Shown piece by piece: positions 35,908 through 47,924 of a stretch of DNA of 64,000 nt. This DNA comes from Psilocybe azurescens (Eukaryota > Basidiomycota > Agaricomycetes > Agaricales > Agrocybaceae). A program made the position numbers and the translations under genes. Every line of letters starts with the position of its first letter. The stretch's first letter is position 1. The DNA is taken from positions 298,529 through 362,528 of the forward strand of contig JAJIRX010000762.1 in NCBI GenBank assembly GCA_023853785.1, given 5' to 3'. Under the pieces are notes generated by a model. It saw only the letters and a list, made by a program, of their open reading frames with translations, was not told the DNA's origin and ran no database searches.

Positions 35908-37394
35908 CTAATACATTACATCGATAGATTTACAATAATTATTCAGTCTTCCCTTTTCCTTCACCGGGCCTTTCTTCTGGCTTCCGATGGTGTACCCAAT
36001 GGTCCCAAGCATAACCAAGCATGCTCCCGCCCACATCATCCTGTTGTCCACCTGCTGACGGCGCTTTGTCGTCTCCAAACTGACAAGGCCTGTGCCAAGG
36101 GAGCTTAGAATAGAATCGAGGTCGATCCCGAAAAGATTCGCCGACAATCCCTCCTCGGGGATTGTAAGACCAAGCAGCAGAGCGGCCTGCTTGAGACCGC
36201 GGAGCGCAAGGTTCCATGATTCCGCGCCGACTTTGGATATCCCGATTACGCTGATGATAAGGCTCACAGCTTTGCGCACGACGAGCACGAGCGTAACCGT
36301 GAGTGCACTGACATGCGTCGTCAGCCTGTGCACACCTGCAATGCAGAGAAGCTGCGTAACGGTGTTGAGCACAAGGGGTAAGTAAATGTGCGGAATCGAG
36401 AGCGAGAGGACGATTGGGCTCGCTCCAGAGTTGTCAGTAAGAGTTGGTTGAGTGATCGATAACAACGAGACGTTTTCTGATTGCCGGAAAACGTGGATGG
36501 GTAGGTGAGGAAGTGAGTACGGTGGGACAATGTTCATGGGAAACCCAGCTGTTAGGTTTGTTGTGGTTGGAATAGAAATAGGAAGGCTGAACTGAGATCG
36601 AGGACCTACTGAGCTAAGCTCATGCATCTGGGCGGCGAGGTTGGGCAATAGAGGGAGAAAACATAGGGAGGCCGAGGAGGTGAAGGTAAAACATAGACTC
36701 TTGCCATTGAGGAGGAATGTCTGATGAATCTCCATTTCCGGTGGGCTTCGTAGTGAGAGTAGGCCGGCCATACTTGGTGAACGACCAATCTTGAACTAGG
36801 CCGAGTGCTCCTGAGAGCACAAGGGCCGACGTCAAGATTCCAATGCCCTTGCATAGGTATATGTATTCGCAATAGGCGTCCCCTTCGACGAGGAAGGTTG
36901 GGCAGAAAGGGTAGTAATTATAACTCCCAAGGTGACTAGGAAGACTGACAGAACCTGGGTCGTTGTGTATCTAGATAATAGGAAGGTGAGATGTTCTAGC
37001 TAATGCAGCAATAGACATACCTTTTCTTCGAGATCAACCAACCAAAAATCAAGCTAATCATAAGACCCCCACTTCTAAAGATAATATGGACAGCCATAGG
37101 AATGTTATAGGCAAAGGCTGCATTGTTGAGTAGCGAAATAAGGTAAAATAACGCGACCTGAATAAGATACGCAGTGATCGGCACCCTTCGTGGCCGAAAC
37201 CTGGGACCAAACCGTGTCCACACAAGGAATTTGGGTAGCCCATGTAAAGCAATAATCATGAACTGAAGAAAGGTCAGTACAGATCCGGCATGTGGATTTT
37301 GCGATGTAATTTGTTCCAAAGTGATTGCATTGCTGCAACAACCACCAAAGATGAGAGAAAGCGTCGTGAGCCAGCCGGAAAATATAGATAACAT
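35908..37394 (-). CDS. YEA4-type UDP-N-acetylglucosamine transporter (SLC35B4/UAA family)
   Basis: Exon 1 starts with helix 1 and the conserved block F-G-G-C-C-S-N-A-I-T-L-E, then G-S-V-L-T-F-L-Q-F and L-L-N-N-A-A-F-A-Y-N-I-P-M-A-V-H-I-I-F-R-S-G-G, the hallmark of nucleotide-sugar transporters of the UAA family. Further helices end with I-S-V-I at about 36,250, followed by a long lysine-rich tail. In yeast, Yea4 carries UDP-GlcNAc for chitin synthesis; the localisation here is inferred (ER/Golgi). Two frame breaks occur. The CCC at 36846-36848 needs one base more (restoring A-R-G-I-G-I-L-T-S-A-L) and the A4 at 36658-36661 one base fewer (restoring P-M-F-L-P-L-L-P-N-L-A). Confidence 0.85.
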
Positions 37395-38384
37395 GGTCGT
37401 CTAGAATGTTAACGTATCACCAGCGGATGCCGATGTACGATTTAGAAAGGTTTAAACAGGTAGATGGGTTGTATCAATGGTGAGAGACATTGTCGCAGTG
37501 GTCGGAATATAAAGACAATTCATTGTCAGGGACAGTGCCGCACTGAAAACACGGGGGCAAACACGTAGACAAAGTCACGTGTAGGGCTGGACCTGCACTG
37601 GGCTGGATCTCGGCAGCTACTCGGCGACAGCGAGGTTTCAAATTTCATCAATCGTGCTCCTTTTGAACCTTTCGTTCATCATCATTACTATCCCTTACCC
37701 GTTGTTCGGTTTGACCACATGTTCATTTTGACACCCTTCCCCTCCTCTCCTTGTCTCAAAATTTGGTATATATACTTTTGTAGGCTTATTACCAACGAAT
37801 ATAAATTTTAATTCGACAAAAAGGAGTACATTAAGAGAAACCGAAGGATGAGGAAAAAGACCTCCCATCAACCTCATCACAGCCATCAAAAAACGGCATA
37901 TCGGCGGCGCGTAAAAGTCGATGAGGAGTCGATTGAACGGAATTCAATGCATGTGGTAATACGTACCGGCTTCTCGTCGGCATATAGCGGAGTTTTATAT
38001 TTTTGATGAAAATAGATATGACCATTGCATGACATAGCTGGCTTCCATTAAGCTGATAATAATATAATCCTCAAACCTCAGGCCTCAGGTTTCATTGCTC
38101 ACTTGAGCACACGTGGTGCATATCAAAATCGAATGCGATCCCCCTTGACTCAACGAGCCATATGTCCAAGTATCAGGGATCTTCTATCTATGAATCATGA
38201 TATCGTTGACAGCTTATCGTACGAGAGATATCGCATTTGGGATCTTGTCCCCTAACTGGGGCCGGAGTCCGGAACCAGGTATGATGTCAGATCTGCATGG
38301 ATTGCGTTTACGTTCTCCACAGAGTCTACAGACTTTAGGATTTAACCCAAGCAGTGCTCCTTGCTTCTTCTAACTATACTCGAA
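37395..38384. promoter_or_regulatory. Divergent upstream region, transporter and F-box gene
   Basis: It separates the minus-strand transporter start from the plus-strand F-box gene. No gene is seen. A T-rich stretch lies around 37,740-37,830. Confidence 0.4.
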
Positions 38385-39930
38385 ATGGGACGAACATCCA
38401 GTGCAAACTCGTCTCGACCCTCGCATGCAGCGTTTGTGATACCACAAGAAATCGTCTGTCTCATCATTGACGAGGTTGCGTTCCAACTTCACACTTCACC
38501 GGAAGCCAGAAAGACAACGCTTGCAACTCTCAAGGCGTGTTCTCTTGTATCCAACTCTTTTACCAACAGGCGCGCAAGCATCTTTTCTCTGAGATTCATT
38601 TTCTCGTCGACAATCGCAGCTGTAAATACACTAGCGGCCTTAGGAGCTTAGGGGGTCGGGGAAAGGGATGGACTAGTCAATACCATTCGATCTTTGACGC
38701 TTACTGTTGACCTACTCTCCACCAAAAAAATTCTATCATTCGTCGTATTGGCTTCACCAATGCATACACATCATCTTGGGAAAACATCCTCCGATTTTTC
38801 GACAGCTTAAAGTTGAGGCATACAGACGTGGTCGCGGTTATTGATGCCTTGAATACGGCCTGCCTGGAAAACCTGGAAGTCGTCGGAAAACGAAGTTTTC
38901 ATGCCTGGAATAGCGGCGACAAAGTAAATTCAGCACTAAGCCGGATATGCACCAATGATACCCTCGAATCCCTGCGACTCGACAGAATCTTAGCCGTGCC
39001 ACAGGCCCTTTTAATGGACGCAATTGGGTCAAATCATCTATACAATTTACATCTTTCGAAAATTAGCATTGCTCGCACAGCGAATCACGAAACTTCAGAT
39101 GGAGGACACGCATCTTTCCCTCAAACTTCATCCCTCCGACAACTCGAAGCTACGGGTTTTCCCTGCGCGACTTTATTCAACATTCTACACACCAATGGCC
39201 ACACCAATTCTCCATCGACACCGAGATATCTTGCATTCCCTCATCTTCGAAGGCTCACAATATCCGTCCCTACTCTACCCTCAGAAATGGACGAGCTTTG
39301 GCACTTTCTACAGCACGTATCTCAAACCCTGGAATCTCTTGAATTACAGCAATACAAATGGTCAAGTGAGTATTCCGCGCCGTTTATTCTCCTTGTTAAC
39401 TGGCGCTAATATTTCTGAACCAAATCCTCAGTGAATGACGTATTGTCCCAAGGCCCCATTCGTCTCAGCTCTTTGACATCTTTGCGCACTTTGAAACTCA
39501 TCACGACCTCCTTCGATACCAATAAAAACTTCAGCTCGAAGCAAGAAATGGTGGCAAGGTTTCTCGCATCAGATTCATTGGCAAGTCAGATTACATCCAT
39601 CACCATCGACCTCTACGTCCACCGCAACTTGAAGCAGAAACAAAGGACCGTAATATGTCATGGAGAGATTTAGGTCCACACTCCGGCTGGGCTGCAATCG
39701 ACTCGGCTCTGTCCACTCCGGCGTTTCCGAACTTGAAACAGGTTGTTTTCAATGTCAAGCTGTTTTACTTCGTCAAGGACTCACATCATATACGCCTCCA
39801 ACACGAAATGGCCATTTCTGCCCACAATCTTTTACCTAGTTTAGCTTCAATGTCTTCAATAGCCACGGACATCAGTCTGTACACTATATGTAGCCCTCAG
39901 TCGTTCTTAGATCACTTCAACGTCCTTTGA
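38385..39930 (+). CDS. F-box/LRR-like protein (frame-broken, possibly pseudogene)
   Basis: It starts at ATG 38385 with an F-box-like segment, F-V-I-P-Q-E-I-V-C-L-I-I-D-E-V, then L-K-A-C-S-L-V-S-N-S-F. A leucine-rich body follows (S-L-R-T-L-K-L-I-T-T; A-F-P-N-L-K-Q-V-V-F-N-V). The coding frame changes several times: near the TAG at 38648, near the A7 run at about 38,727-38,733 and around 39,610-39,650, besides a likely intron near 39,365-39,430. The C-terminal piece starts M-S-W-R-D-L-G-P-H-S-G-W in a different frame. Given the wider pattern of run-length errors here, the gene may be intact in the organism, or it may be a decaying family member. Confidence 0.6.
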
Positions 39931-40065
39931 AAATTCACACTAGATAGTTGAATGCACACAGATTTCTCTAAATTAATTGGGATCATTTGAATACTTTACA
40001 ATTCAAGACACACCTCGGTGGCCTTGTACGGGCCGGGGGCCCAAGTTCAAAGTGCGGCTGCGCGC

Positions 40066-41161
40066 TTAGCCAATTGTGGTATTCCGAATTCTCACGAGGT
40101 CTCGAGTAAGGATTCGCAACCCACTTCGTTGCTGTGAGATCTCGAGCAACTCAAGATTGGTAAATTCGTCGCCAGTGAATAGTTGATCGATCATATTCCA
40201 ATGTTCCGCCTGCTTGAATCTTTTCGACGAGGTTCCTTTGACTCCACATTGCGCTGGATATGAATTGGGGTTCAATTGATCCCAGCTTGCTAGAGAAGTC
40301 ACGGATTGTAAAGATGTGGAGAAGAGCACACTGGCAATCCTCGACCCAAGCAACGGTTCCAGGAGTGGCTGACTGAAATTTGAAATGCCGCAGGGAGACC
40401 AGCTTGGAAAGGGATAGATGATCAAGCGAGGGGGATAGGTTCCCTAGGAAAGAAAAGATCAGTCAGAGAGGGATATTTTTCGCGAAAAAACAGCAAATAC
40501 TGAAACTATGTCTATCGAAGAAGTGTGTTCTCTCCCGGATATTAGTGACGCTAACATGTCGGAGGTTAGGGGTTTTCAGCATCGTAAATAAGTCGAAAAT
40601 GTCGTATTGTCGCCTGAAGAGGCGTCTAATTGTCCGAAGGAGAGCAATTTGGTGAGGAACATTTGGATGTCTTTGACGTGGCTCTGAGTCTTCAAAAGCT
40701 ATCTCGAAAGACTGCACTTTTGAGATCAAGGTTTTGTCGTCCATTTGTTTTAGCATACGGACCTCGAAGACATCAAAGATGCCAAATTCCGGTTTGAAAT
40801 GCTTCTTTATAGATCGTAATAGTCCAGGTCGCTCTGCTTCATGTCCAGGATCTTCAGGTTCCCAGCCCAGGCCAAGGGTTAGGGAGCGCGTTTCAAAGCC
40901 TGTCCAAGTTACGCTGTTCTTGCCCTTCAGCATTCGTACGAGTTTGGTGGCGCGTCTTCATCCTGAAGCATCAGCCCGAAAGACGATATGGCTCCATAGT
41001 TGTTTACGCAACTGAGAAGCAAATGACTTGGATACCAGGGAACATACTCGAAGGGTGGATTGGCTTTCGGACTCCGGTGTCTGATGGGCAACTTCGTCTG
41101 TGATGTTATCAATAATCTCCTGTGGCGGAATACGACAAGCATCAACAGAACACGAGACCAT
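40066..41161 (-). CDS. F-box/LRR-like protein with in-frame TGA (possibly pseudogene)
   Basis: It starts at ATG 41161 and has the F-box-like core I-P-P-Q-E-I-I-D-N-I-T-D-E-V and R-V-C-S-L-V-S-K-S-F. After V-F-R-A-D-A-S-G an in-frame TGA (40958-40960) interrupts an otherwise continuous frame that resumes R-R-A-T-K-L-V-R-M-L. A leucine-rich body follows, with an intron near 40,497-40,442. The C-terminal part, W-N-M-I-D-Q-L-F-T-G-D-E-F-T-N-L-E-L-L-E-I, lies in another frame ending at 40066. The upstream ATG lies only 100 bp from the next plus-strand gene. Confidence 0.6.
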
Positions 41162-41261
41162 AGCAGAGAGAAGTACTTGGGTGATGTGATTTTTACCGAC
41201 TCCCTCGGACTCGACAGAGTTTGACTTGATAACACTTCCACCTCTTGATATTTAAGACAAG

Positions 41262-42328
41262 ATGGAGCTCACAACGCGCAATGTCAACAGTATTCTTAAC
41301 ATTTCCCCTGACAGACTTTTAGTTGTTCTTCCTCAGGTTTTCGAGCTCCTCGTCGACCTAATTTTCGATGAAATGGCTCTTTATCATTACGTGGTGAGAA
41401 ATTTACCAATTTCTATGGACACTAGTCAATTGATCCAAATGTTTACCTGCATAGGTTGCAATACAGAAGTGGCTGAAGGACTTGGGAAAGAAAGTCTTCG
41501 ATATCACATGTTGACTGACGGTTTAGACTCACTGCAGTTTTTCTGCCATTGGTGCCTCTTTTGAAGTATTGTGAATGGCTCATCACTTGTCGATGGTCCT
41601 AACTAACCCAACTCACCCAAATTGGACAATGAATAGCTTTATTCGGTTATCAGAAAACTTTGAAAACTTTTACAGGGAGTCATCTGATCAACTACCATAC
41701 TTATACCGAAATTTCTTGGAAATATGGGCCCAAAATCCGCCACAAGCGGACAAAGATTGGCCTGCGGATCCACCCTCAAATCCGCCAAAAGCGGACAAAG
41801 CTTTTGATGAGCTTCCCGGGTCCTCAGGTGGTCAACGCGTCCGTCATGGGTCCAACAGTACACACCAGGATTTTGACACTGTTAGCACAGAGTAGGGTCT
41901 TACAGGAAATATCACAGACGACTCAGCTCCCTGAAGGCGTTGACTCTCAATCTATTTTGAGTCAGGTAAAAGAGATAGCAGGTCCAGATGCTATCTGCTA
42001 TTTCCTCATTCGCGCACAAAAACGTGTCACTGTACGGCGCGAGACCGAAAACAAGTGTTTCAAAGCAGATGGGCACATGCATCATGCCTATGTGGCCTAT
42101 TACATGGGTATTGCGGAACTCGCTGCTTCGCTGTTCGAATCTGACAAGGCTGCAGAAGGTATGTGTGAGCAACATCTCGGTGGGGTCATGAGAGAGCTAG
42201 TCTTGTGCTCAGAGAATGGTGCCGAAATGGCGTTTGGACTTGGCCGGTTTGAGAGGGCCATGCGTATGTCTGGCGTTTCGGCGGTTGAGGCGGAGGAAGG
42301 ATTGGAGGTTGATGGAGATGACCCTTGA
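41262..42328 (+). CDS. Hypothetical protein in three frame segments
   Basis: Three overlapping open frames (41262-41564, 41575-41895, 41660-42328) succeed each other on one strand, as expected for one gene with introns or run-length errors. The last is the most protein-like: helical, with L-A-Q-S-R-V-L-Q-E-I-S, a D-G-H-M-H-H-A-Y-V-A-Y-Y-M-G-I-A-E-L-A segment and an acidic end. The first has an F-x-L-L-V-D-L-I-F-D-E element. No family was recognised. The start is divergent from the F-box gene at 41161. Confidence 0.4.
41734..41800. repeat. Two 22-bp direct repeats, each palindromic
   Basis: Nearly identical 22-bp units (41734-41755 and 41779-41800) start 45 bp apart, one base different. Each contains tccgcc and gcggac arms that can pair. 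In the reading frame at 41575 they encode the repeated N-P-P-(Q/K)-A-D-K. The spacing is a multiple of three, so the repeat preserves the frame. Confidence 0.65.
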
Positions 42329-43300
42329 CATGGTTGATGGGAAGACGAGGTTGAAGGATGAAAGGAGAGTGAATAGATCCAGCTCGGGCATTTCTTGTAC
42401 AGATATATGACTCGGAGGATATGTCGTTTGTTGGAGAAGGAGAAGTACATAGTTCTGGCTACTTCTCACCGGTAATTTTTTATCGCATACAATACGTGAA
42501 GTCCTATTACCATATCCATTAGCTCGTGAAACTTCATTTCAAAGTCCAGCACCGGCCGAAATCTTGATCAGTCTTCCGCATAGTCTTGCGAACGCACGCC
42601 ATAAGTTTTGGACAGTGCTTCACAGCGTGTGACCATCGACAGCCTGCTCTAAGCAATACAGCGATATTTAACAGGTATTGTTATTAAAGGTAGTACTCCA
42701 AAGATCATAAATAATGGTTCTTCGTATCACAAAAGCAGGTACGAAACGGAGCTGGTAAGGAAAAGCGCTGGTTGTCTATTTCTGGTTCAGCGCTCGGCGA
42801 ACATACTTAATAATAGTCCTAGTGGTCATTGGTCTCATCTTATTTCTATCTCATCACTCCGATTCTTGTCGGGCTCGGCCCAATTCTTTGCGTTGCTCAC
42901 TCTGCCCTTTTACCCGTATGGTCTTTCAGCTGCCCGTGACATTAAATGGGTTGCCGGTAATACGCCTGAACCACGGGGTACCTGTGATATTATTATTTAC
43001 AACAAGTACGAAATACTTGTCTTACATCGTAGGCGTTTACTCAGTAAAAAATGGCTGTATAGGGCCAAGTGCAAGAGGAACAATAGACTGGAAATAGTCC
43101 AAAATCACTACTACCTGAGTAGGACTTCTCGATATTTCTCGAGGAAGCGACCCGGAATGTCAGAAATATCCCTTGCCAAATTTAACAATACTGCGTCGCA
43201 CTCTCCAGCTCCCCATACTCGTACCCATGTTATTTCCATGTATACTGTAGGACCTTCCGAATGCTTATGTATGAACGGACTAATAATCTCGCAGCAGGCG
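42329..43300. other. Upstream region of the secreted crystallin-like gene
   Basis: No supportable gene. A long open frame (42866-43483) overlaps the promoter and first exon of the secreted protein in another frame and is probably a shadow. Confidence 0.45.
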
Positions 43301-43309
43301 TATAAAAGG
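43301..43309 (+). promoter_or_regulatory. TATA box of the secreted crystallin-like gene
   Basis: The sequence tataaaagg lies 91 bp before the ATG at 43392, and the interval is C/T-rich. This is the usual arrangement for a strongly expressed fungal secreted-protein gene. Confidence 0.65.
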
Positions 43310-43391
43310 ACTGCAATAGTAACAATACTCTTCAGACCCTTCAACTGGTTCTACTCTGCTCAGTACTTCACAGTCCAGCTCATAACAAGCC

Positions 43392-43898
43392 ATGTACTCC
43401 AAGCTCTCTCTTTTCAAGGGTATTTTTGTCGCTGTTGTCGTTGCTATTGGTGCCCAAGCTGCTCCTGGTGCCGCCATGGCTGATTTGGTGAGTACACAAT
43501 CCGACTTCCCTTATTTTCATATAATTTCAACATACATTCAAAATCAAGGGCGCTCGTGAGGCGGATACAGCAGCAGTAGATGGACATCTCTTTGTCTGCG
43601 TCAATGCTAACTTTGGGGCACCCTGCAACAACTTCAACTTCAACAACGGTCAATGCATCAATTTTGTCGCACCTTTCCAGGACAGCATATCGAGCCTTGG
43701 ACCCGACCCTGGCTTTACCTGCATTGTCTTCAAGTTAGTCATACGATGGTGACCGTATATTTTTACCATATTTACATCATTTTTAGGGACGCCAACTGCT
43801 CTGGACAGAGTCTCAACGTTGCCAATCCTGGTATCACTGATTTGTCCTCCACTGGCCTGAACGATCAACTCTCTTCCTTCCAGTGCTTCACAAATTAG
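43392..43898 (+). CDS. Small secreted beta/gamma-crystallin-like protein
   Basis: Three exons (first 43392-43487) give an unbroken protein of about 125 residues with a signal peptide (G-I-F-V-A-V-V-V-A-I-G-A-Q-A) and six cysteines in the mature part. The mature chain reads F-V-C-V-N-A-N-F-G-A-P-C, then G-Q-C-I-N, I-S-S-L-G-P-D-P-G-F-T-C-I-V-F, D-A-N-C-S-G-Q-S-L and N-D-Q-L-S-S-F-Q-C. The repeated pattern with a paired S-S-L/S-S-F element fits the beta/gamma-crystallin-like fold common in agaricomycete small secreted proteins. The role is unknown; wall association or interaction with hosts or competitors is possible. A TATA box lies upstream. Confidence 0.75.
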
Positions 43899-46599
43899 AG
43901 GTCAGTAGTTCCTCATCAAAACAAGACCTGATACAGCAGGTTAATATTAATTTTGAACGATGTAGTGCCTCGAATAAGAATGCCAAGAGTCGCATGATTG
44001 TGGCCGAGGGATCGGAGGGCCCTTCGTTAAAATAGCTTCGACTTTATCGAGTATATGTATTAATTGCTCGAATTTAACTGATTACAATATCCCTCTTTCT
44101 TCTTTCTCGCCATTGGATGTTTTCTTGTCCACCGACAACTTTATAAAGAGGAGCCCTTAAAACAATCACACTGCATTACTTAAGGTCTTTTGAATGCAAT
44201 CACCTATCATCCTTGGATTGTCCGTGGATCAAGTCAGGACTGAACTGTTCCTCTTTATCCTTGGTTTACCGATCGACACCGATGGTTTGCACGTGATGGT
44301 CCGTGCGTTGGCACTGAGGACTAATATGTCACCAAATCAGATTTTGAAGGTAAACTGCACTTGTTTACCATCGTGCTCTATCTCCCTCAATATTAATTCC
44401 CTAAAATTTGGTATTATAACTTCTTAACACTTTGAGAGTGTCTATGCAAAAATATATAAATTTTCATTGAGCCATTCTGCCAATATTGAGGGCACTACAC
44501 AAGCATGTATGAAAATCGAGTCTTCCATCAGCCATAGAGCTTTCATTCTTTCATCGCTCGTAAAAAAATAGAGATTGTTCTAGAAATACATTCTGATTAC
44601 TTTTTTGTATGTTCACCAAATATATATTGCGTTGTAGAAGCCAGGAGGATGCGAAGGAACTTGAGGCGTTACTTTTGCCAATAATAAGTGACGGATCGCG
44701 GTGCCGTTTCAATCGCCGCCTTGAAACTTTGTTGATGGCTCAAAACGCGTCGCGTCTCGTTTGGTCTCTTCACAGTCAAATTGCTATAATTCTTTATAAT
44801 CCGCTTTACACTGTAAAATTTGCAACTTGTAATTTATATACTTTGTTCTTTGTCTAATCCACTGTTTTCAATGCAATCTGCCGTAGAGAATGCTGGGCGG
44901 AGTGTTAAACTGCCGTGCGACCTACCTGGTAACTCCCATCGAAACAGATACCTTGCGCCGGAAACAGTCCGACACAACAATGGTACGAATATCCTTAAAT
45001 ATTTCTACATTTTCTGAGAGACATACTATTATCCTATACCCGTGCCACCCATTGGGGTAGCAGGACTATTTGTTATGAAGGAACTGGTGTAAGAACAAAA
45101 GGTCGTGGAAATATGATAAGCTCAGGTCAAGTGATAGTAGAGAAATTGGCATCAACAGCTCAAATTCCGCACGTCCGGCTGAGCAGACTGAGGCTCCGCA
45201 GATCACCAAACTAAAAATAATGGTATAAGGACAAAGGCAGAGGAATCTTGGAAGTAAGTGTTCCCCAAGAGGTCCCTGCATATCCAAGGATGGTCGGTTA
45301 GTAGTTTTCAGAAATTACGATGATTGTCGACGCTGTGCTGTAAGTGAAAGGGATGGCAGTTATCCTGCTGAGTAATGTTACGCTCTAGCACTCTTAAAAT
45401 CTATCACCAACGCAAAGAGTGGATCTGGTACTAATTAGTACAAGAGAGAAGGGCAAAAACGAGGTTGAGATTCACCACTATCCAAGCATACAGCATGCGA
45501 CATTTTGTACCCTGGCAGAGGAACTATACAATTTTGCTAGTCCTATGCTTCCAAGAGTCTGAAGCTCCTCATAATCAGCTCGCTCTCGACGGTCGGCTTA
45601 TTTTTGTAACAACCCGGCACTCTGATACAGGGCCCACTATTCCATGGTGGGCGTTACCAGTACTGAATATCATAGTTAGCTATAGTTACAGTTGAGTTGC
45701 AGTCAGATTACAGCACCGACGATAGGCTGCAACCGACAAGCTACAACAGAGTGCACGTGCCTTCTTATACCCAACTCGGACATTCCGGCCGCTTCCGCTT
45801 CGGCGCCTTTCATCGAATTCTTATTTAATGGTCTCAATGCTCGTGTCTTTTTCTGCTGCCACTCCCGCTCTGGTCCATAGGTATAAACTTGCTTTTCTAT
45901 CAGCATGTTATCTTCTGAAATTCACTTGTTTTCACTCTATCTTAGGGCTCCCAAGTCTTGTAGCCGTTGCCCCACCGCTCTGCCTACTGGTGTGAGACCA
46001 AGTGGCTTAGGATGTGCACTGTTACGCCATCAGTTATTTGAAGTTTCTAGATTCCGATGTTTTTTCAACTTACTGTTTGATTTTCTTATATTTCCCCTCT
46101 AAACAGCAGGACGGCTCCTTTGTGAAGTCATTCCCTGATGTCAGCACGTGCAGTGGCCATTCTGCTCTGGAACCTTTGGAACCTGCTTATCTCGGTTCGC
46201 CCTGTCTCCGCGTGCCCATCGATCATTGATGGATTGGTCTTCACCCGCTTAAAAAGGACAGACAGTATGTGATTATAACGAGGGATCAGCCTTAAGGCCG
46301 CCTCACCGTTCTTATATCGAAGGGCCAAAATCTAACGCTACATCTGCGGCGAATGAATATTTTCTGAGGTTTGGGCTCTTAAGGTGCGCAGAATGGCGAG
46401 ACTTTGTGGGCGTCAGTACATTATATTGAACTCTTCTGAAAATCCCTCGAATATTCTCGAGCATACAAAAGTCATTGTCATGTCTATGTTTCTCAGCGCT
46501 GCACCTAACTCTCGTTCAGGGCGACTCGATAAACATATACCGACCACTTATGATAGTATGTATAGTTGCTATTTGCTCGGTCCCTTTATTTTTCTGATC
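43899..46599. other. Gene-poor stretch
   Basis: No firm gene. A frame at 44194-44350 followed by a GTAAAC donor, and a charged frame at 44625-44790, might be remnants of one gene, but no family or consistent exon chain is visible. The rest is AT-rich intergenic sequence. Confidence 0.4.
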
Positions 46600-47924
46600 A
46601 TGATATCAGAGGCTGGCTGGCAATCGCCCGGTCACGAGGTCGAGCCCTCACCTTACCTCATCTCTCCCTTGAGCACGCCCAAAAAGACCAAAACCCGGCT
46701 TCATCCCTGTATGATGCTCCTGGATCCTCTAGCATTAACGCCCCATCGTCTGTTCCCCTGCGTAGAACCAGTCATTCGCGCCGTCGCGACCCCGACCATA
46801 TCCCTCGACCCCGTAACGCCTTCATTTTCTTCCGCTCAGCCTACATTAGCAGTGCGCGTGCATCAGGAAAGGGTCAACAGATCGAACTCAGCAAAGATGC
46901 CGGAAAAGTGTGGAATGGTATGTCTCCAGAAGAAAAGCGGCCGTTCTGCCAATTGGCCGCAATCGAGAAGGAGCAGCATTACGCCAAGTTCCCCGACTAC
47001 GTTTACTCCCCGGGTATGAAAGCTAGTTCCAAGCCAGCTACCGCACGAAAAATCGGTGGCTCATCCAAGTCTTCGGAGAAGAAGAGAAAGCTGTCTACGG
47101 CCTCTGAGGGCAATTGCTCGAGGTCGTCAGATACGTGTTCTGAGCCTAGTCCTGGCTCACCGTATGTTCCAACTGTTAGACCTGCCGGAATTTATCACGA
47201 AGTGTCTCAAAATGTCGCTCAGAGATTTGTGCAATCTCCTTCTCCAACTCCATCCAGTCTTCTCTCCCCTTCTCTGACGAATTCCGGTATCCTGCGTATG
47301 CTGTTTCCGGTAGGTAAACATCTCTACACCTTCAACTTCTCCTTACGCTTCAATTTTAGAAATCCCAGAGCTGGAATTGACCTCGATGAATAAACAAGAG
47401 GTAAATAACAACAGTGAGAATCCGATCATGAACATTCTTACTTACATGCTCGACAGAAATCGCTCAACGCTGAACGTGAACCGCCTGCCCCTTTCCATCC
47501 TCATCTCGATCACGTAACAGGTCAGTATGTGTATCAACATTACAATTACGAATTCATGTCCGCCTCTATACCTCCTCTTCCTCATACGCCCTCTTCATGC
47601 GACGAGGTTTACGACAATATGGCTGTGGATATACCGCCTGTTCCATCTCTCAATCTTCCTACATATTCCTTTGGTCCGGCACCATCATCATTACTGTGCG
47701 ATAATCCATATCCAAGCGCCGAATATTTGGCCTCATTGCCGAGTTACACCTTCACAGATGGCAGACTCGAAGGGGATTCGCTGTTACAGCAGTACACTAA
47801 CAAATTGACGAAGCGATCGGAAATGGTTGTCCATGGGTCTACCAAATATCTCGACATACTTTATCAGGATCAAGACACGTCCATCTATCAATTTTTGATT
47901 TTAGCATGGGCGCTTGAGCTTTGA
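46600..47924 (+). CDS. HMG-box (MATA_HMG-type) transcription factor
   Basis: The DNA-binding HMG box lies at about residues 65-135: H-I-P-R-P-R-N-A-F-I-F-F-R-S-A-Y-I, then V-W-N-G-M-S-P-E-E-K and F-C-Q-L-A-A-I-E-K-E-Q-H. That is the mating-type/Ste11-like sequence-specific class. A basic Ser-rich linker follows, then introns at about 47,313-47,359 and 47,401-47,456, and a Pro/Tyr-rich C-terminus (Y-V-Y-Q-H-Y-N-Y-E-F). The N-terminal P-L-S-T-P-K-K-T-K joins the HMG frame only if one C is added to the CCC at 46694-46696. In agaricomycetes such factors control fruiting and pheromone response rather than marking the mating locus. The target here is unknown. Confidence 0.8.

Noticed and set aside
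22569..37394. Biosynthetic gene cluster around the P450
   Set aside because: No synthase, transferase or regulator accompanies the P450; its neighbours are housekeeping genes such as calcineurin B and a nucleotide-sugar transporter.
42866..43483. 205-codon open frame
   Set aside because: It overlaps the TATA box, leader and signal-peptide exon of the secreted crystallin-like gene in another frame, so it is most likely a shadow.
46600..47924. Mating-type locus
   Set aside because: The HMG box is of the MATA type, but basidiomycete mating loci are marked by homeodomain pairs or pheromone/receptor genes, and none is present nearby.
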